Below are positions 1 through 8,273 of a stretch of DNA of 33,776 nt, piece by piece. The notes beneath the pieces are model-generated. The model searched no databases. It saw only the letters and a program-made list of their open reading frames with translations, and was not told where the DNA came from. Each line of letters begins with the position of its first letter. Positions within the stretch are counted from its first letter, which is position 1. The translations under genes were made by a program, and so were the position numbers. Source of the stretch: Dokdonella_A sp039926425 (GTDB taxonomy: Bacteria; Pseudomonadota; Gammaproteobacteria; Xanthomonadales; Rhodanobacteraceae); assembly GCF_039926425.1 (NCBI RefSeq), contig NZ_JBDSWZ010000161.1, positions 1-33,776 of the forward strand, read 5' to 3'.

Positions 1-1282
1 GCTCGCTCGCGGCCACTTCGCTGGCGCGGTCGCGCACGATCTCGATCACGCGGTCGCCGACACGCCTGCGTTCGCGCGCGGGGGCAGGAAACATCGGCAC
101 ACGCACGCCGCCGTAATCGAATCCGAGTCGTACCAGACCGGCCTGGTAGCGAACGCCCGAGATGTTGGTGAGCGCGAGCGCACGCAGGGTGAGCACCGGT
201 ATCGGGCTCACGTCGCGGCGTTCGATCTCCGCCGCGGCATCGGGCTTGGGCAACGTCGCCAGCAACGGCGCCTCGTGCCAGCGTGCCATCAGCAGCGGCA
301 CCTGTTCGGGCAGCAGCGGTGGTGCGCGCAGCACCGCCTCGGCAAGCCGCGTTTCGCCATCGACGCGACCGATTTCGTGTGCGGCCGGATCGAAGTACCA
401 CAGCCCGCCAATGCGCAGAAGCCGCGTCGCAGGCGCAGCGGCATCGACGCTCAGTGCGAGTTTCTGGGTGCCATCGTCGCGCGCGATCCAACCGATGCGC
501 AGCGCGTGCCGCGCCCCCAATTTGATGAGCCCGTTCGAGGGCTTGTCGAGATAGCACGGCAGGGTCGCGAGCAGTTCTTCGAGCAGCGCTTCGCCGGCGA
601 CGTCGTGCAGATCGAAATACCCACCTCCCTCTATTGATGGAGTGCGCATTCGCAGGTCGGCGATCATACGAAATTCATCGCCGCGCAGCACCGCCCACGG
701 CGCAGGATCGTCCAGTGACGCCTTGATCGGTCGCGGCGACACGAAACCGCCACGCTTGCCCGGCGTCAGCCAGACGGCTTGCGCATTCAGGATCGGGAGT
801 GCGCCGCTGCCAATACGCAGCGCGATACCGACGACGCGCTCGGTGCCCTTCGTTTCGACGACGGCGCTGACGACAGGCGCGTGCAACGCATGGGGCTGCA
901 GCGCTTCCAGCCACTGTTTCCAGGGTCCCAGTTGCGGGCCTGCCGGTGGCGCAATTTCAAGCGCGGGATTCGCCATGCCGCCACGCATCACGAACAGCGC
1001 GGTCGCCGCAACGTGCTTGCAGTCCACCTCGACCGGACACGTGCAATAGCTGTCGAGTTCGATGCGCTTGCCGCGACTGATCAGGCGCATGCCGGCGACA
1101 TAAGGCGACGGGGCTGTGCCTTTCACCTTGCCGATCAGCGCGCCTTCGCCCTTGCCCGGTTCGTAGTGCGTGGCCAGCACGCGACCGCGACGCACGTAGT
1201 CCGCGCCCTTCGCCAACGTGCGCTCGTCGAGCAGCGAGGTGACATGGCGCGACAACAATTGGCGGAACGTGATTTCGTCCAT
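1..1282 (-). CDS. SWIM zinc-finger protein, probable SNF2-type helicase (partial, N-terminal part)
   Basis: The minus-strand frame is open from an ATG at 1282 to the left edge, about 427 codons with no stop, so the gene continues outside the window. Residues 80-90 read CTCPVEVDCKH, a SWIM zinc finger (CxC-x5-CxH: C80, C82, C88, H90). SWIM domains bind DNA or protein partners, and this N-terminal arrangement followed by several hundred residues without recognisable motifs is typical of large bacterial SWIM-SNF2 helicases. No helicase motif lies inside the window, so the helicase part is inferred. The frame stays open upstream of the ATG to a TAG near 1414, with no convincing Shine-Dalgarno at either place; I chose the ATG because a conventional helical N-terminus (MDEITFRQLLSRHV) begins there. 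The gene lies downstream of yjjJ on the same strand. Confidence 0.75.
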   Translation of the reverse strand, partial: MDEITFRQLLSRHVTSLLDERTLAKGADYVRRGRVLATHYEPGKGEGALIGKVKGTAPSPYVAGMRLISRGKRIELDSYCTCPVEVDCKHVAATALFVMRGGMANPALEIAPPAGPQLGPWKQWLEALQPHALHAPVVSAVVETKGTERVVGIALRIGSGALPILNAQAVWLTPGKRGGFVSPRPIKASLDDPAPWAVLRGDEFRMIADLRMRTPSIEGGGYFDLHDVAGEALLEELLATLPCYLDKPSNGLIKLGARHALRIGWIARDDGTQKLALSVDAAAPATRLLRIGGLWYFDPAAHEIGRVDGETRLAEAVLRAPPLLPEQVPLLMARWHEAPLLATLPKPDAAAEIERRDVSPIPVLTLRALALTNISGVRYQAGLVRLGFDYGGVRVPMFPAPARERRRVGDRVIEIVRDRASEVAASE

Positions 1283-1370
1283 CGACGCAGGGGCGTTCGC
1301 AGCAGCGGGCAACCTGCAATCGTGCCTGCGCAACAGGTGGGCGTCCAGCGCAAATGCCGACAGATCGACA

Positions 1371-1399
1371 CGAAACGTCGTGGCGATCACGACGTTTCG
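1371..1399 (-). repeat. Strong 12-bp hairpin between yjjJ and the SWIM gene
   Basis: The arms CGAAACGTCGTG (1371-1382) and CACGACGTTTCG (1388-1399) are perfectly complementary, with a 5-base loop (GCGAT). The hairpin lies 146 bases past the yjjJ stop and 89 bases before the SWIM start, in the direction of transcription. No run of T follows it on the minus strand, so it is not a clear intrinsic terminator; it could be an mRNA-end stabiliser or a protein-binding palindrome. The rest of 1283-1544 shows no gene. Confidence 0.5.
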
Positions 1400-1544
1400 A
1401 AGCGACAGCGTCGACTACGTTCCGATCTCGGCGCCGCTGGTGCTCAACAGAAGAGCGAGCACGTGCGGGGCGGCGCCGGACGTCCGATTCCGCCATCGCG
1501 GCAGCGCGATTGACAACGCTTCCAGGCAATGCAGCGGGCCCATC

Positions 1545-2924
1545 TCACTTCGAAAGATGTGCGAGCGCGCGTTGCACACTGCTGGCGGCGTCGTCACCGA
1601 TTGCCCGGAACGCCGCGCTGATGCGCGTGTCGGCGACAACGCGTTGCCAGAAGTCGCGCGCCATGATCGCAGCGTCATGCCAGTGGGCATGTTGCTCGGG
1701 CGTTGGCATGGTGATTTCATAGCGTCGCTCGACGATCTCGCCGCTGACCGAAGGACGAAAGCGCATCGGCAACATGTCGTACGACGGCGCCAGCGCGAGA
1801 GGGCGCTCGTCGCCCAGATACAACGACGCGTTGCCGAGATGCATGTCGGCGTTGGCAATCAACGTTCCAAACCAGCTGCGCACGCTCAATGTGCGCGCAT
1901 CGCCCGGCGTCAGCCAACCATCGCGCTGAAGCTGCGGCGCGAGTCGCCACCAGTCGATGCGGCCATGACCGTAGTACGCGGCATCGAGTGCGCCGAGCGA
2001 GACGACGCCGCGTCGACCGAGGACAGGCGTGCGGTCGAAGCGCGTCGACTGCAGAAACACGCGATCATCGGCTTCGATGATCTGCGTCGTCGCCGCCGCG
2101 ATCCCGTGGTCGACAAGAGTGACGCCTGCGTGGTGTTCGCTGACCAGCAAATCGGCCCAGCGGCGACCGGCGGGCGTCGTGATGCGATCGCTGAACTTGA
2201 CGACGACGGGTTCGTAGTCATGGGCATGTTCGAGCGTGATCGCAAACTTCGGCTGCTCGCCCGCGACCGACGATCCGACAGTCTCGGCCTGCAACGACGC
2301 CGTGGCCAGTTGCGGATAGCGGATCGTTCGGGCATCGACCGCAATCGTGTCGGTCGGCGACACAATGGCGTGCAGCGCGCGTTGCAGCGAAGCCTCGCCA
2401 AGCACGAGATCGCCGGGTCGATCTTCGCCGTGGCGCAGGAGACCGAGCACGACATCATCGGTCTGCCAGCGCAATGGATCCTCCGGCGCGTCGATGTCCT
2501 TCGCGACAGAACGAGCAAACGTGCGGCCGAGAAATCCCTGCGGCCTCTGGTCATCCAGAAACCATGGCAGGCGGGGGTAAAGACCCTTTGCAAAATCGCC
2601 GTGCAGAAAACAAGAAACTTCGCGCGCGGGTTCGAGGTGGAACTCGCCACGGTGCAGCGTCCGAAGCTCGCCGATCGTTTGTGGTCTACCGTTGGCATCG
2701 ATGCGGTAGAGCGGCCAGCGACTGCCCGCGCGGGCGATTGCATGCGCCCGTGCGTAGCGCGTTGCGCGGGCATGGCCAATGCGCACGATCGATGGACCGA
2801 GCGACGTCAGCAATCGCGATAACGTCGACTGCGTAATCCCAAGTTCCGAAGCCAATTCCCGCGCCGCGAGGGATCCGCGCTGTCTCAGTAAGCCTTCAAG
2901 CCGTTGGGCGCGAGCATCGTTCAT
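1545..2924 (-). CDS. yjjJ: HipA-family kinase of the YjjJ/HipH type, with N-terminal helix-turn-helix
   Basis: This 459-residue protein matches the YjjJ (HipH) branch of the HipA kinase superfamily in length and layout (E. coli YjjJ is about 443 residues). Residues about 15-45 (ARELASELGITQSTLSRLL) form a helix-turn-helix of winged-helix type. A HipA-like kinase fold follows: KFSDR near 240, the catalytic loop LIANADMHLGN near 355-364 (Asn, Asp, His and Asn conserved) and the metal-binding segment APSYDMLPM after it. Classical HipA kinases work with a separate DNA-binding antitoxin, HipB. Here no hipB lies next door and the DNA-binding domain is fused on, so self-regulation is plausible. YjjJ/HipH has been described as toxic in E. 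coli; its substrate here is unknown. The start is supported by the promoter directly upstream. Confidence 0.85.
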   Translation of the reverse strand: MNDARAQRLEGLLRQRGSLAARELASELGITQSTLSRLLTSLGPSIVRIGHARATRYARAHAIARAGSRWPLYRIDANGRPQTIGELRTLHRGEFHLEPAREVSCFLHGDFAKGLYPRLPWFLDDQRPQGFLGRTFARSVAKDIDAPEDPLRWQTDDVVLGLLRHGEDRPGDLVLGEASLQRALHAIVSPTDTIAVDARTIRYPQLATASLQAETVGSSVAGEQPKFAITLEHAHDYEPVVVKFSDRITTPAGRRWADLLVSEHHAGVTLVDHGIAAATTQIIEADDRVFLQSTRFDRTPVLGRRGVVSLGALDAAYYGHGRIDWWRLAPQLQRDGWLTPGDARTLSVRSWFGTLIANADMHLGNASLYLGDERPLALAPSYDMLPMRFRPSVSGEIVERRYEITMPTPEQHAHWHDAAIMARDFWQRVVADTRISAAFRAIGDDAASSVQRALAHLSK

Positions 2925-2962
2925 GCGTCCATTGCATGGATTAATGCATGGATTGTCAATCC
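2925..2962 (-). promoter_or_regulatory. yjjJ promoter with nested operator-like repeats
   Basis: On the minus strand a perfect -35 box TTGACA (2954-2959), a 17-base spacer and a -10-like TGCAAT (2931-2936) would start transcription at or next to the ATG at 2924, giving a leaderless mRNA. Three repeats overlap the promoter: a tandem direct repeat of ATTGCATGGATT and AATGCATGGATT (2931-2954, plus strand), the inverted repeat TCCAT-TGC-ATGGA (2928-2940), and GGATTG-T-CAATCC (2950-2962), which contains the -35 box. These look like operator half-sites for a DNA-binding protein, most simply YjjJ itself. Confidence 0.5.
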
Positions 2963-3036
2963 TAAATTACTGTTTTAAAAGCATTTAGCTTTTTTATGCG
3001 GATAGATTCGCGCGCGCATTTTCGGAAATCATCGCG

Positions 3037-6000
3037 TCAGGCAGCCACTTGGGCAGCGACCGGGTTGCGCCACGCAGCCAGCAGATCGCCCTGCCGCTTC
3101 ATCGCCTCGGCGAAGTGGCGCTCCTTGACGTGGCCGTAGCCGCGGATGTGCTCCGGCACCGACGCGATTTCAGCGGCCAGCGCGTGGTTGTCGTTGCCGA
3201 GTCCAGCGAGGAGCTCGTCAATCGTCCTGGAATAGTCGGCGATCAGCTGGCGCTCCATCCGCCGTTCGGCTGTGTAACCAAACACGTCCAGCGCGGTACC
3301 GCGCAAGCCACGCAGTTTGGCCAGAACCTTGAACACGCTGAACACCCACGGGCCGTATTCGGCTTTGCGCAAATGGCCGTCCGCATCCTTGCGCGCGAAC
3401 AGCGGCGGCGCGAGATTGAAGTGCACCTTGAAGTCGCCGTCGAAGGTGTCGCGCAGACGCTTCTCGAAATCGCCGCTGGTGTACAGACGCGCGACTTCGT
3501 ACTCGTCCTTGTACGCCATCAGCTTGAAAGCATAGCGCGCGACAGCCGCGGTCAGCGTCGTAAAGCCCGGGGTTTTTTGTTGTTCCGCCGACGCGACCTT
3601 GTCGACCAGAGTCTTGTACGTCCGAGCATACGCGGCGCTTTGGTAGTCGGTGAGGAACGCGATGCGGCGGCCGATTTGTTCGTCGAGCGTGGCGCTCAGC
3701 GTTGCATCATCCAGCGAAGCCGCGGAGCCGACTGCATGTCCGTCGGCACCTGCGTTGATCGCCGCGGGAAGAGCAGACATCTTGCGGGTTGGAAGGGCGA
3801 GCGCAATTGCGCCCGAGGGCAGATGCGGATTCGGCAGACCCGCGGCCTTGCGTACCGCAACGATGTCGACCGCGCCCATGCGACCCCAGTTGAATGCGGT
3901 CTTGTTCATCTCGATCGCAGCGCCGTTGAGTTCGATCGCGCGCATCAGCGACTCGTGCAACACCGGCACCCAGCCCTTCTGCCACGCATAACCAAGCATG
4001 AAGAGATTGGCAGCGATCGTGTCGCCAAGCAGCGCGGTTGCGAGCGCGGTCGCGTCGACGAGTTCGGGCTTTTCGCCACCGAGCGCGGTGGTCACCGCCT
4101 CGATGATCTGGGTCGCGGGGAACGCAAGATCGGGCTTCATCGTGAACGTGCCGGGCATCGCTTCGTAGGTGTTGAGCACCACACGCGAACGCTGCCCGCG
4201 GATCTTCGACAGTGCCCAATAGTCGTTGACGACGACCATGTCGCAACCGAGAACGAGGTCGGCTTCGCCTGCTGCAATACGGACCGCATGGATGTCGTCC
4301 GGCTGCTTCGCGATCCGCAGGTGGCAGGTGACTGCGCCACCCTTCTGCGCGAGACCGGTCTGGTCGAGCACCGTGCTGCCCTTGCCTTCCAGATGCGCCG
4401 CCATGCCGATCAGCGCGCCAATCGTGACGACGCCGGTGCCACCGATGCCGGTGACGAGGATGTTCCACGGCTGCGCGAGATCGCTTGCGAACGCGGGCAT
4501 CGGCAACGCGTCGAAGTTGACGGTGACACCGCCTTTTTTCTTTTTGAGCGTGCCGCCGACCACCGAGACGAAGCTCGGGCAGAAGCCCTTCACGCAGGAA
4601 TAATCCTTGTTGCAACCGGACTGGTCGATCTCGCGCTTGCGGCCGTATTCGGTCTCTTTCGGCAATACGGAAACACAGAACGATTTCTCGCCGCAGTCGC
4701 CGCAGCCTTCGCACACCAGCGAATTGATCACGATGCGCTTGTCCGGGTCGACCATCTTGCCGCGCTTGCGACGACGGCGCTTCTCGGTCGCGCAGGTCTG
4801 GTCGTAGATGAGCACGCTGGTGCCAGGAATTTCGCGCATGCGTTTCTGCAGCGCATCAAGTTCGTCGCGGTGGATGAACTCGACGCCGCTCGGGAAGACT
4901 TCCGGCTGCGACCATTTCGCGATGTCGTCGCTGACGACCACGATCGCCTGCACGCCTTCGCTGCGCATCTGGTGCGCGATGTCCGGCACCGTCAGCGTGC
5001 CGTCGACCGGCTGGCCACCGGTCATCGCAACGGCATCGTTGTAGAGGATCTTGTAGGTGATGTTGACCTTCGCCGCGATCGCTTGGCGGATCGCCAGCGA
5101 GCCGGAATGGAAATACGTGCCGTCGCCGAGATTCTGGAACACGTGTTTCGTTTCGGTGAACGGCGCCTGGCCACACCACGTCGCACCTTCGCCACCCATC
5201 TGCGTGAAGGTGTCGGTGCGCCGGTCCATCCACGTGACCATGTAGTGACACCCGATGCCGCCGAGTGCGCGCGAACCTTCGGGGACGACAGTCGAGGTGT
5301 TGTGCGGACAACCGGAGCAGTAATGTGCGGCGCGCGGGAAGTTCGCGCGCGGCAGCGTGAGTTCCTGCTCCTTTGCCTGGATCCACGCGACACGCGAGGT
5401 GATCGCGTCGCTGGTGAAGAAGCGCGACAGACGCTTGGCAATCACCAGCGCGATCATCGCCGGCGTCAGTTCGTTGGTCGACGGCAGGATCCAGCGGCCT
5501 TCCTCGTCGTACTTGCCGACGATGTGCGGACGCTGCGCGTTGTCCCAGTTGTACATGTATTCCTTCATCTGCGATTCGATGAAGGAGCGCTTTTCCTCGA
5601 CGACGATGATGTCCTCGAGGCCGTGCGCGAATTCGCGGATGCCGATCGGCTCCAGCGGCCAGGTCATGCCGACCTTGTAGACGCGGATGCCGATGTCGCG
5701 TGCGTCGCGCGCACTGATGCCGAGGTATTCGAGCGCCTGCAGCACGTCGAGATAGCTCTTGCCGGTGGTCACGATTCCGAGACGCGCGTTGGGCGAGTCG
5801 ATCACCACCTTGTCGATGCGGTTCGCGCGGGCGAATGCGGTCGCCGCCTGCACGGCGTACTGGTGCAGGCGCATTTCCTGGTTCAGTGGCGGATCGGGCC
5901 AGCGGATGTTGAGGCCGCCAGCGGGCAGCACGAAGTCTTCCGGCAACACGATATCGAGCTGGTGCGGATTGACGTTGACGCTCGCACTCGACTCGACCGT

Positions 6001-6642
6001 TTCGGCAATCGTCTTGAAGCCGACCCAGCGTCCGGTGAAGCGGCTCATCGCCCAGCCAAGCATCCCCATGTCGAGGATGTCCTGCACGCCGGCGGGATTG
6101 AGGATCGGCATCATCGCCGACACAAACTCAAGCTCGGATCCATGCGGCAACGTGGACGAACGACACGCGTGATCGTCGGCCGCAAGAGCCAGCACGCCGC
6201 CGAATTTTCCGGTACCGGCCGCATTGCCGTGCTTGAACACGTCACCACAGCGATCGACGCCCGGACCCTTGCCGTACCACATTGAAAATACACCGTCGTA
6301 CTTCGCGCCGGGGAACAGGTTCGCCTGTTGCGTTCCCCACACCATCGTCGCGCCAAGATCCTCGTTGAGACCCGGCTGGAATTCGATCGCCGACGCCTTG
6401 AGGTGCTTCTTCGCCTTCCACAATTCGAGATCGAAGCCGCCCAGAGGCGATCCGCGATAGCCGGAGATGAAACCCGCGGTGTTGATGCCGGCGGCGCGAT
6501 CGCGCATCTGCTGCATCAACGGCAATCGCACCAGCGCCTGCACGCCGGATAGATAAATGCGCCCTTCGGCGCGCGTGTATTTGTGCTCGAGCGTGTAGTC
6601 GCGATCGATGGACGGCGCGAGCTCGGTGGCGGGAACGGACAT
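3037..6642 (-). CDS. Fused indolepyruvate (2-oxoacid) ferredoxin oxidoreductase
   Basis: This 1201-residue single chain joins what are separate alpha and beta subunits (IorA, IorB) in archaea. The N-terminal part carries the pyruvate-oxidoreductase-like domain (SGYRGSPLGGFD near 60-70). The thiamine-diphosphate region includes CSGCPHNTS near 440 and GGEGATWCGQ. Iron-sulfur ligands lie in CEGCGDCGEKSFC near 642 and SCVKGFC near 685. The gamma-type domain begins at TGIGGTGVVTIG near 730 and ends before a long C-terminal domain (about 950-1150) typical of the fused family. The family oxidatively decarboxylates aryl- or branched-chain 2-oxoacids to acyl-CoA, passing electrons to ferredoxin; it usually works in aromatic or branched amino acid breakdown. 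The exact substrate cannot be read here. It stands alone, with its own promoter and a 112-base gap to yjjJ. Confidence 0.93.
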   Translation of the reverse strand: MSVPATELAPSIDRDYTLEHKYTRAEGRIYLSGVQALVRLPLMQQMRDRAAGINTAGFISGYRGSPLGGFDLELWKAKKHLKASAIEFQPGLNEDLGATMVWGTQQANLFPGAKYDGVFSMWYGKGPGVDRCGDVFKHGNAAGTGKFGGVLALAADDHACRSSTLPHGSELEFVSAMMPILNPAGVQDILDMGMLGWAMSRFTGRWVGFKTIAETVESSASVNVNPHQLDIVLPEDFVLPAGGLNIRWPDPPLNQEMRLHQYAVQAATAFARANRIDKVVIDSPNARLGIVTTGKSYLDVLQALEYLGISARDARDIGIRVYKVGMTWPLEPIGIREFAHGLEDIIVVEEKRSFIESQMKEYMYNWDNAQRPHIVGKYDEEGRWILPSTNELTPAMIALVIAKRLSRFFTSDAITSRVAWIQAKEQELTLPRANFPRAAHYCSGCPHNTSTVVPEGSRALGGIGCHYMVTWMDRRTDTFTQMGGEGATWCGQAPFTETKHVFQNLGDGTYFHSGSLAIRQAIAAKVNITYKILYNDAVAMTGGQPVDGTLTVPDIAHQMRSEGVQAIVVVSDDIAKWSQPEVFPSGVEFIHRDELDALQKRMREIPGTSVLIYDQTCATEKRRRRKRGKMVDPDKRIVINSLVCEGCGDCGEKSFCVSVLPKETEYGRKREIDQSGCNKDYSCVKGFCPSFVSVVGGTLKKKKGGVTVNFDALPMPAFASDLAQPWNILVTGIGGTGVVTIGALIGMAAHLEGKGSTVLDQTGLAQKGGAVTCHLRIAKQPDDIHAVRIAAGEADLVLGCDMVVVNDYWALSKIRGQRSRVVLNTYEAMPGTFTMKPDLAFPATQIIEAVTTALGGEKPELVDATALATALLGDTIAANLFMLGYAWQKGWVPVLHESLMRAIELNGAAIEMNKTAFNWGRMGAVDIVAVRKAAGLPNPHLPSGAIALALPTRKMSALPAAINAGADGHAVGSAASLDDATLSATLDEQIGRRIAFLTDYQSAAYARTYKTLVDKVASAEQQKTPGFTTLTAAVARYAFKLMAYKDEYEVARLYTSGDFEKRLRDTFDGDFKVHFNLAPPLFARKDADGHLRKAEYGPWVFSVFKVLAKLRGLRGTALDVFGYTAERRMERQLIADYSRTIDELLAGLGNDNHALAAEIASVPEHIRGYGHVKERHFAEAMKRQGDLLAAWRNPVAAQVAA

Positions 6643-6678
6643 GGCGGCTACCGGTCAGGGGGCATGGACAAGAGCGGA

Positions 6679-6684
6679 ATTGTA
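6679..6684 (-). promoter_or_regulatory. Extended -10 promoter of the fused ferredoxin oxidoreductase
   Basis: Read on the minus strand this is TGC-TACAAT, a good extended -10 (TGnTACAAT), about 36 bases upstream of the ATG at 6642. No clear TTGACA lies at the expected -35 distance, which extended -10 promoters tolerate. Confidence 0.45.
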
Positions 6685-6728
6685 GCAGGGGCGTTTTGAC
6701 CGGGATTCGCGCATCGCAGTGCGCTCAA

Positions 6729-6805
6729 CGCAGGCCGGACGCGCCTGCGCTGCCGGCTCAGGCGCCGAACGAACGCGCCGGCCGCGCAGGCGCGTCCGGT
6801 CTACG
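6729..6805. repeat. GTAG-type REP inverted pair (copy 1)
   Basis: The left arm 6729-6749 and the reverse complement of the right arm 6785-6805 agree at 19 of 21 bases, around the core CCGGACGCGCCTGCG. The right arm read on the minus strand begins CGTAGACCGGACGCG, carrying the GTAG head of REP elements; the left arm has GCAG instead. The TAG of this head is the stop codon of the hydroxylase gene (6801-6803). Copies 2 and 3 lie at 18691-18793 and 32878-32923. Confidence 0.75.
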
Positions 6806-8030
6806 CGGTTGGTGTCGTGGTCGGAGTCGCGCTGAATGGAAACGCCTGCTGCGCACGCCAGCCGTCCGGCATGTAGTCGCCGACGACGCCGTAACCTGCG
6901 GGAAACGGCTTGTTCGCCGGAACCTTCACTGCGGTCCGGAACAGGTAGTCGAGGAAGGAGTAGTGCGCCGCGTAGTTGCGGTCGATCGCTTCATCGTCGG
7001 CCGAGTGATGCCAGTGGTGGAAGTCCGGCGTCACGATCAGGTACTTCAGCGGCCCCCACGGCAGATGCACGTTCGCGTGGTTCAGCACGGCCTGGAATCC
7101 GACGATCAGGATGTACGCATTGATCACGCCCTCGCGGAACCCGAGCACGAACAGCGGTGCGAGCACCAGCACGCGCGTGACGATGATTTCCAGCACGTGC
7201 TGGCGCGAGCCGGCGAGCCAGTCCATCGTCTTCGTACTGTGGTGCACCGCGTGGAATTTCCACAGAAACGGAACTTCGTGGTACGCGCGGTGGGTCCAGT
7301 ACTGCGCAAGATCGGCAACGAGCACGCACAGCAGCAGTTGTGGAAGGAACCAGATGCGCTGGATCGCAAGCTGGAAATCGTGATTGACCATCCAGCTGAA
7401 CGCATGGTGGATCGCGAAGTTGACCGTCAGCAGAATCAGTCCGACCAGGAAATGATTCACCGCGAAGTGCTTGAGATCGGTCTGCCACTCGCGCCGGAAC
7501 ACCGCCTGGCCCTTGTACAGCGGGAACATTTTTTCGATCACCACGAAGATCACCGTCGAGCCGAGCAGGTCGAGGATGAACCAGTCGAGGCCGATATACG
7601 GCGTGTGATCGGGAAAGTTGCCGACCGGCACACGCGATCCGCCGAACGCCACCGCCGCGATCACCAGGCCAAAGGCGAGCAGGTTGAGATTGCGCCGCAC
7701 ACCGAGCACGAGGTTTGCGAGCGAGAGGCCTCCGGCAATCAGCAGCGCGGCAAACATCGCCTGGCGTAACACATCCACCGAATACTGGTGGCGCAGTTCC
7801 GGGGTGGTCAGGTATTGCGGAAAATGGAACGCGAGTACGCCGAGCAGACACAGGAAGCTCAGCGACAGTGCGACGATCGTCGCAATCATGCCTTGCCCGA
7901 AGGTCAGTCCGCCGCTGCTGCCGAGCAGATTTGCGGTGTCGTCGACGGTCGAGCGGACGACGTGCGAATGCGCTTTGAGCGCATCGCCAATGCGATAGGG
8001 TGTGCGGCTGACGGATGATGGCGTGGACAT
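6801..8030 (-). CDS. Sterol desaturase / fatty acid hydroxylase family protein
   Basis: A 409-residue multispanning membrane protein with the histidine clusters of the di-iron fatty acid hydroxylase superfamily: HRAYH (H247, H251), HAVHH (H260, H263, H264), then HANVH and FHHWHHS. These ligate two irons in enzymes that hydroxylate or desaturate lipids. Hydrophobic segments occupy about 45-70, 90-110, 115-135 and 145-170 before the catalytic region. The ATG at 8030 is chosen over one at 8066 because AAGGA lies 8 bases before it and the intervening codons look non-conserved. The last residues (SATPTTTPTA) are low complexity and the TAG stop is part of a REP element, so the C-terminus may have been set by the repeat. 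Substrate unknown; the neighbours do not reveal it. Confidence 0.87.
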   Translation of the reverse strand: MSTPSSVSRTPYRIGDALKAHSHVVRSTVDDTANLLGSSGGLTFGQGMIATIVALSLSFLCLLGVLAFHFPQYLTTPELRHQYSVDVLRQAMFAALLIAGGLSLANLVLGVRRNLNLLAFGLVIAAVAFGGSRVPVGNFPDHTPYIGLDWFILDLLGSTVIFVVIEKMFPLYKGQAVFRREWQTDLKHFAVNHFLVGLILLTVNFAIHHAFSWMVNHDFQLAIQRIWFLPQLLLCVLVADLAQYWTHRAYHEVPFLWKFHAVHHSTKTMDWLAGSRQHVLEIIVTRVLVLAPLFVLGFREGVINAYILIVGFQAVLNHANVHLPWGPLKYLIVTPDFHHWHHSADDEAIDRNYAAHYSFLDYLFRTAVKVPANKPFPAGYGVVGDYMPDGWRAQQAFPFSATPTTTPTA

Positions 8031-8152
8031 GCTTCGAATCCTTGTTGCGACACTGCGGAACCGCACTCTTCGGGCGGCGATTCTAGAGATAAAGAGGCGC
8101 TCGCGCGCGGAGTGCAGGACCTCCGGCCAGCGCCCGTCACTCCCCGACGTCG

Positions 8153-8256
8153 GACGTCATTCCCGCGAAAGCGGGAATCGCCTTTTGCCTGCGCCCAAAT
8201 CCTCAAGTCGCCTGCGACGCTTCAGGAGCGATTCCCGCTTTCGCGGGACTGACGTC
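8153..8256. repeat. Inverted pair of GACGTCA-headed palindromic repeats
   Basis: Arms 8153-8181 and 8228-8256 are inverted copies matching at 28 of 29 bases. Each arm is itself a hairpin: ATTCCCGC-GAAA-GCGGGAAT (8159-8178) and its near copy at 8231-8250. The family differs from the GTAG repeats. Palindromes of the type TTCCCGCGAAAGCGGGAA are common dispersed repeats in several proteobacterial genomes. The pair lies past the end of gltD and upstream of the hydroxylase gene on the same strand, so it could stabilise the gltBD mRNA 3' end or limit read-through. Confidence 0.75.
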
Positions 8257-8273
8257 AGGGAGGGGTCGGCTGT

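Noticed and set aside
1218..2822. 534-codon plus-strand frame over yjjJ and the SWIM gene start
   Set aside because: It spans two well-supported minus-strand genes and their gap, and shows no family resemblance.
3049..6285. 1078-codon open frame opposite the ferredoxin oxidoreductase
   Set aside because: Same codon-bias shadow; no family motif or ribosome site.
6643..6800. Small transposase or RAYT gene with the REP elements
   Set aside because: No coding frame with transposase motifs is present here or beside the other two copies.
8153..8256. CRISPR-like repeat unit
   Set aside because: Only two copies, in inverted not direct orientation, no spacer array and no cas genes nearby.
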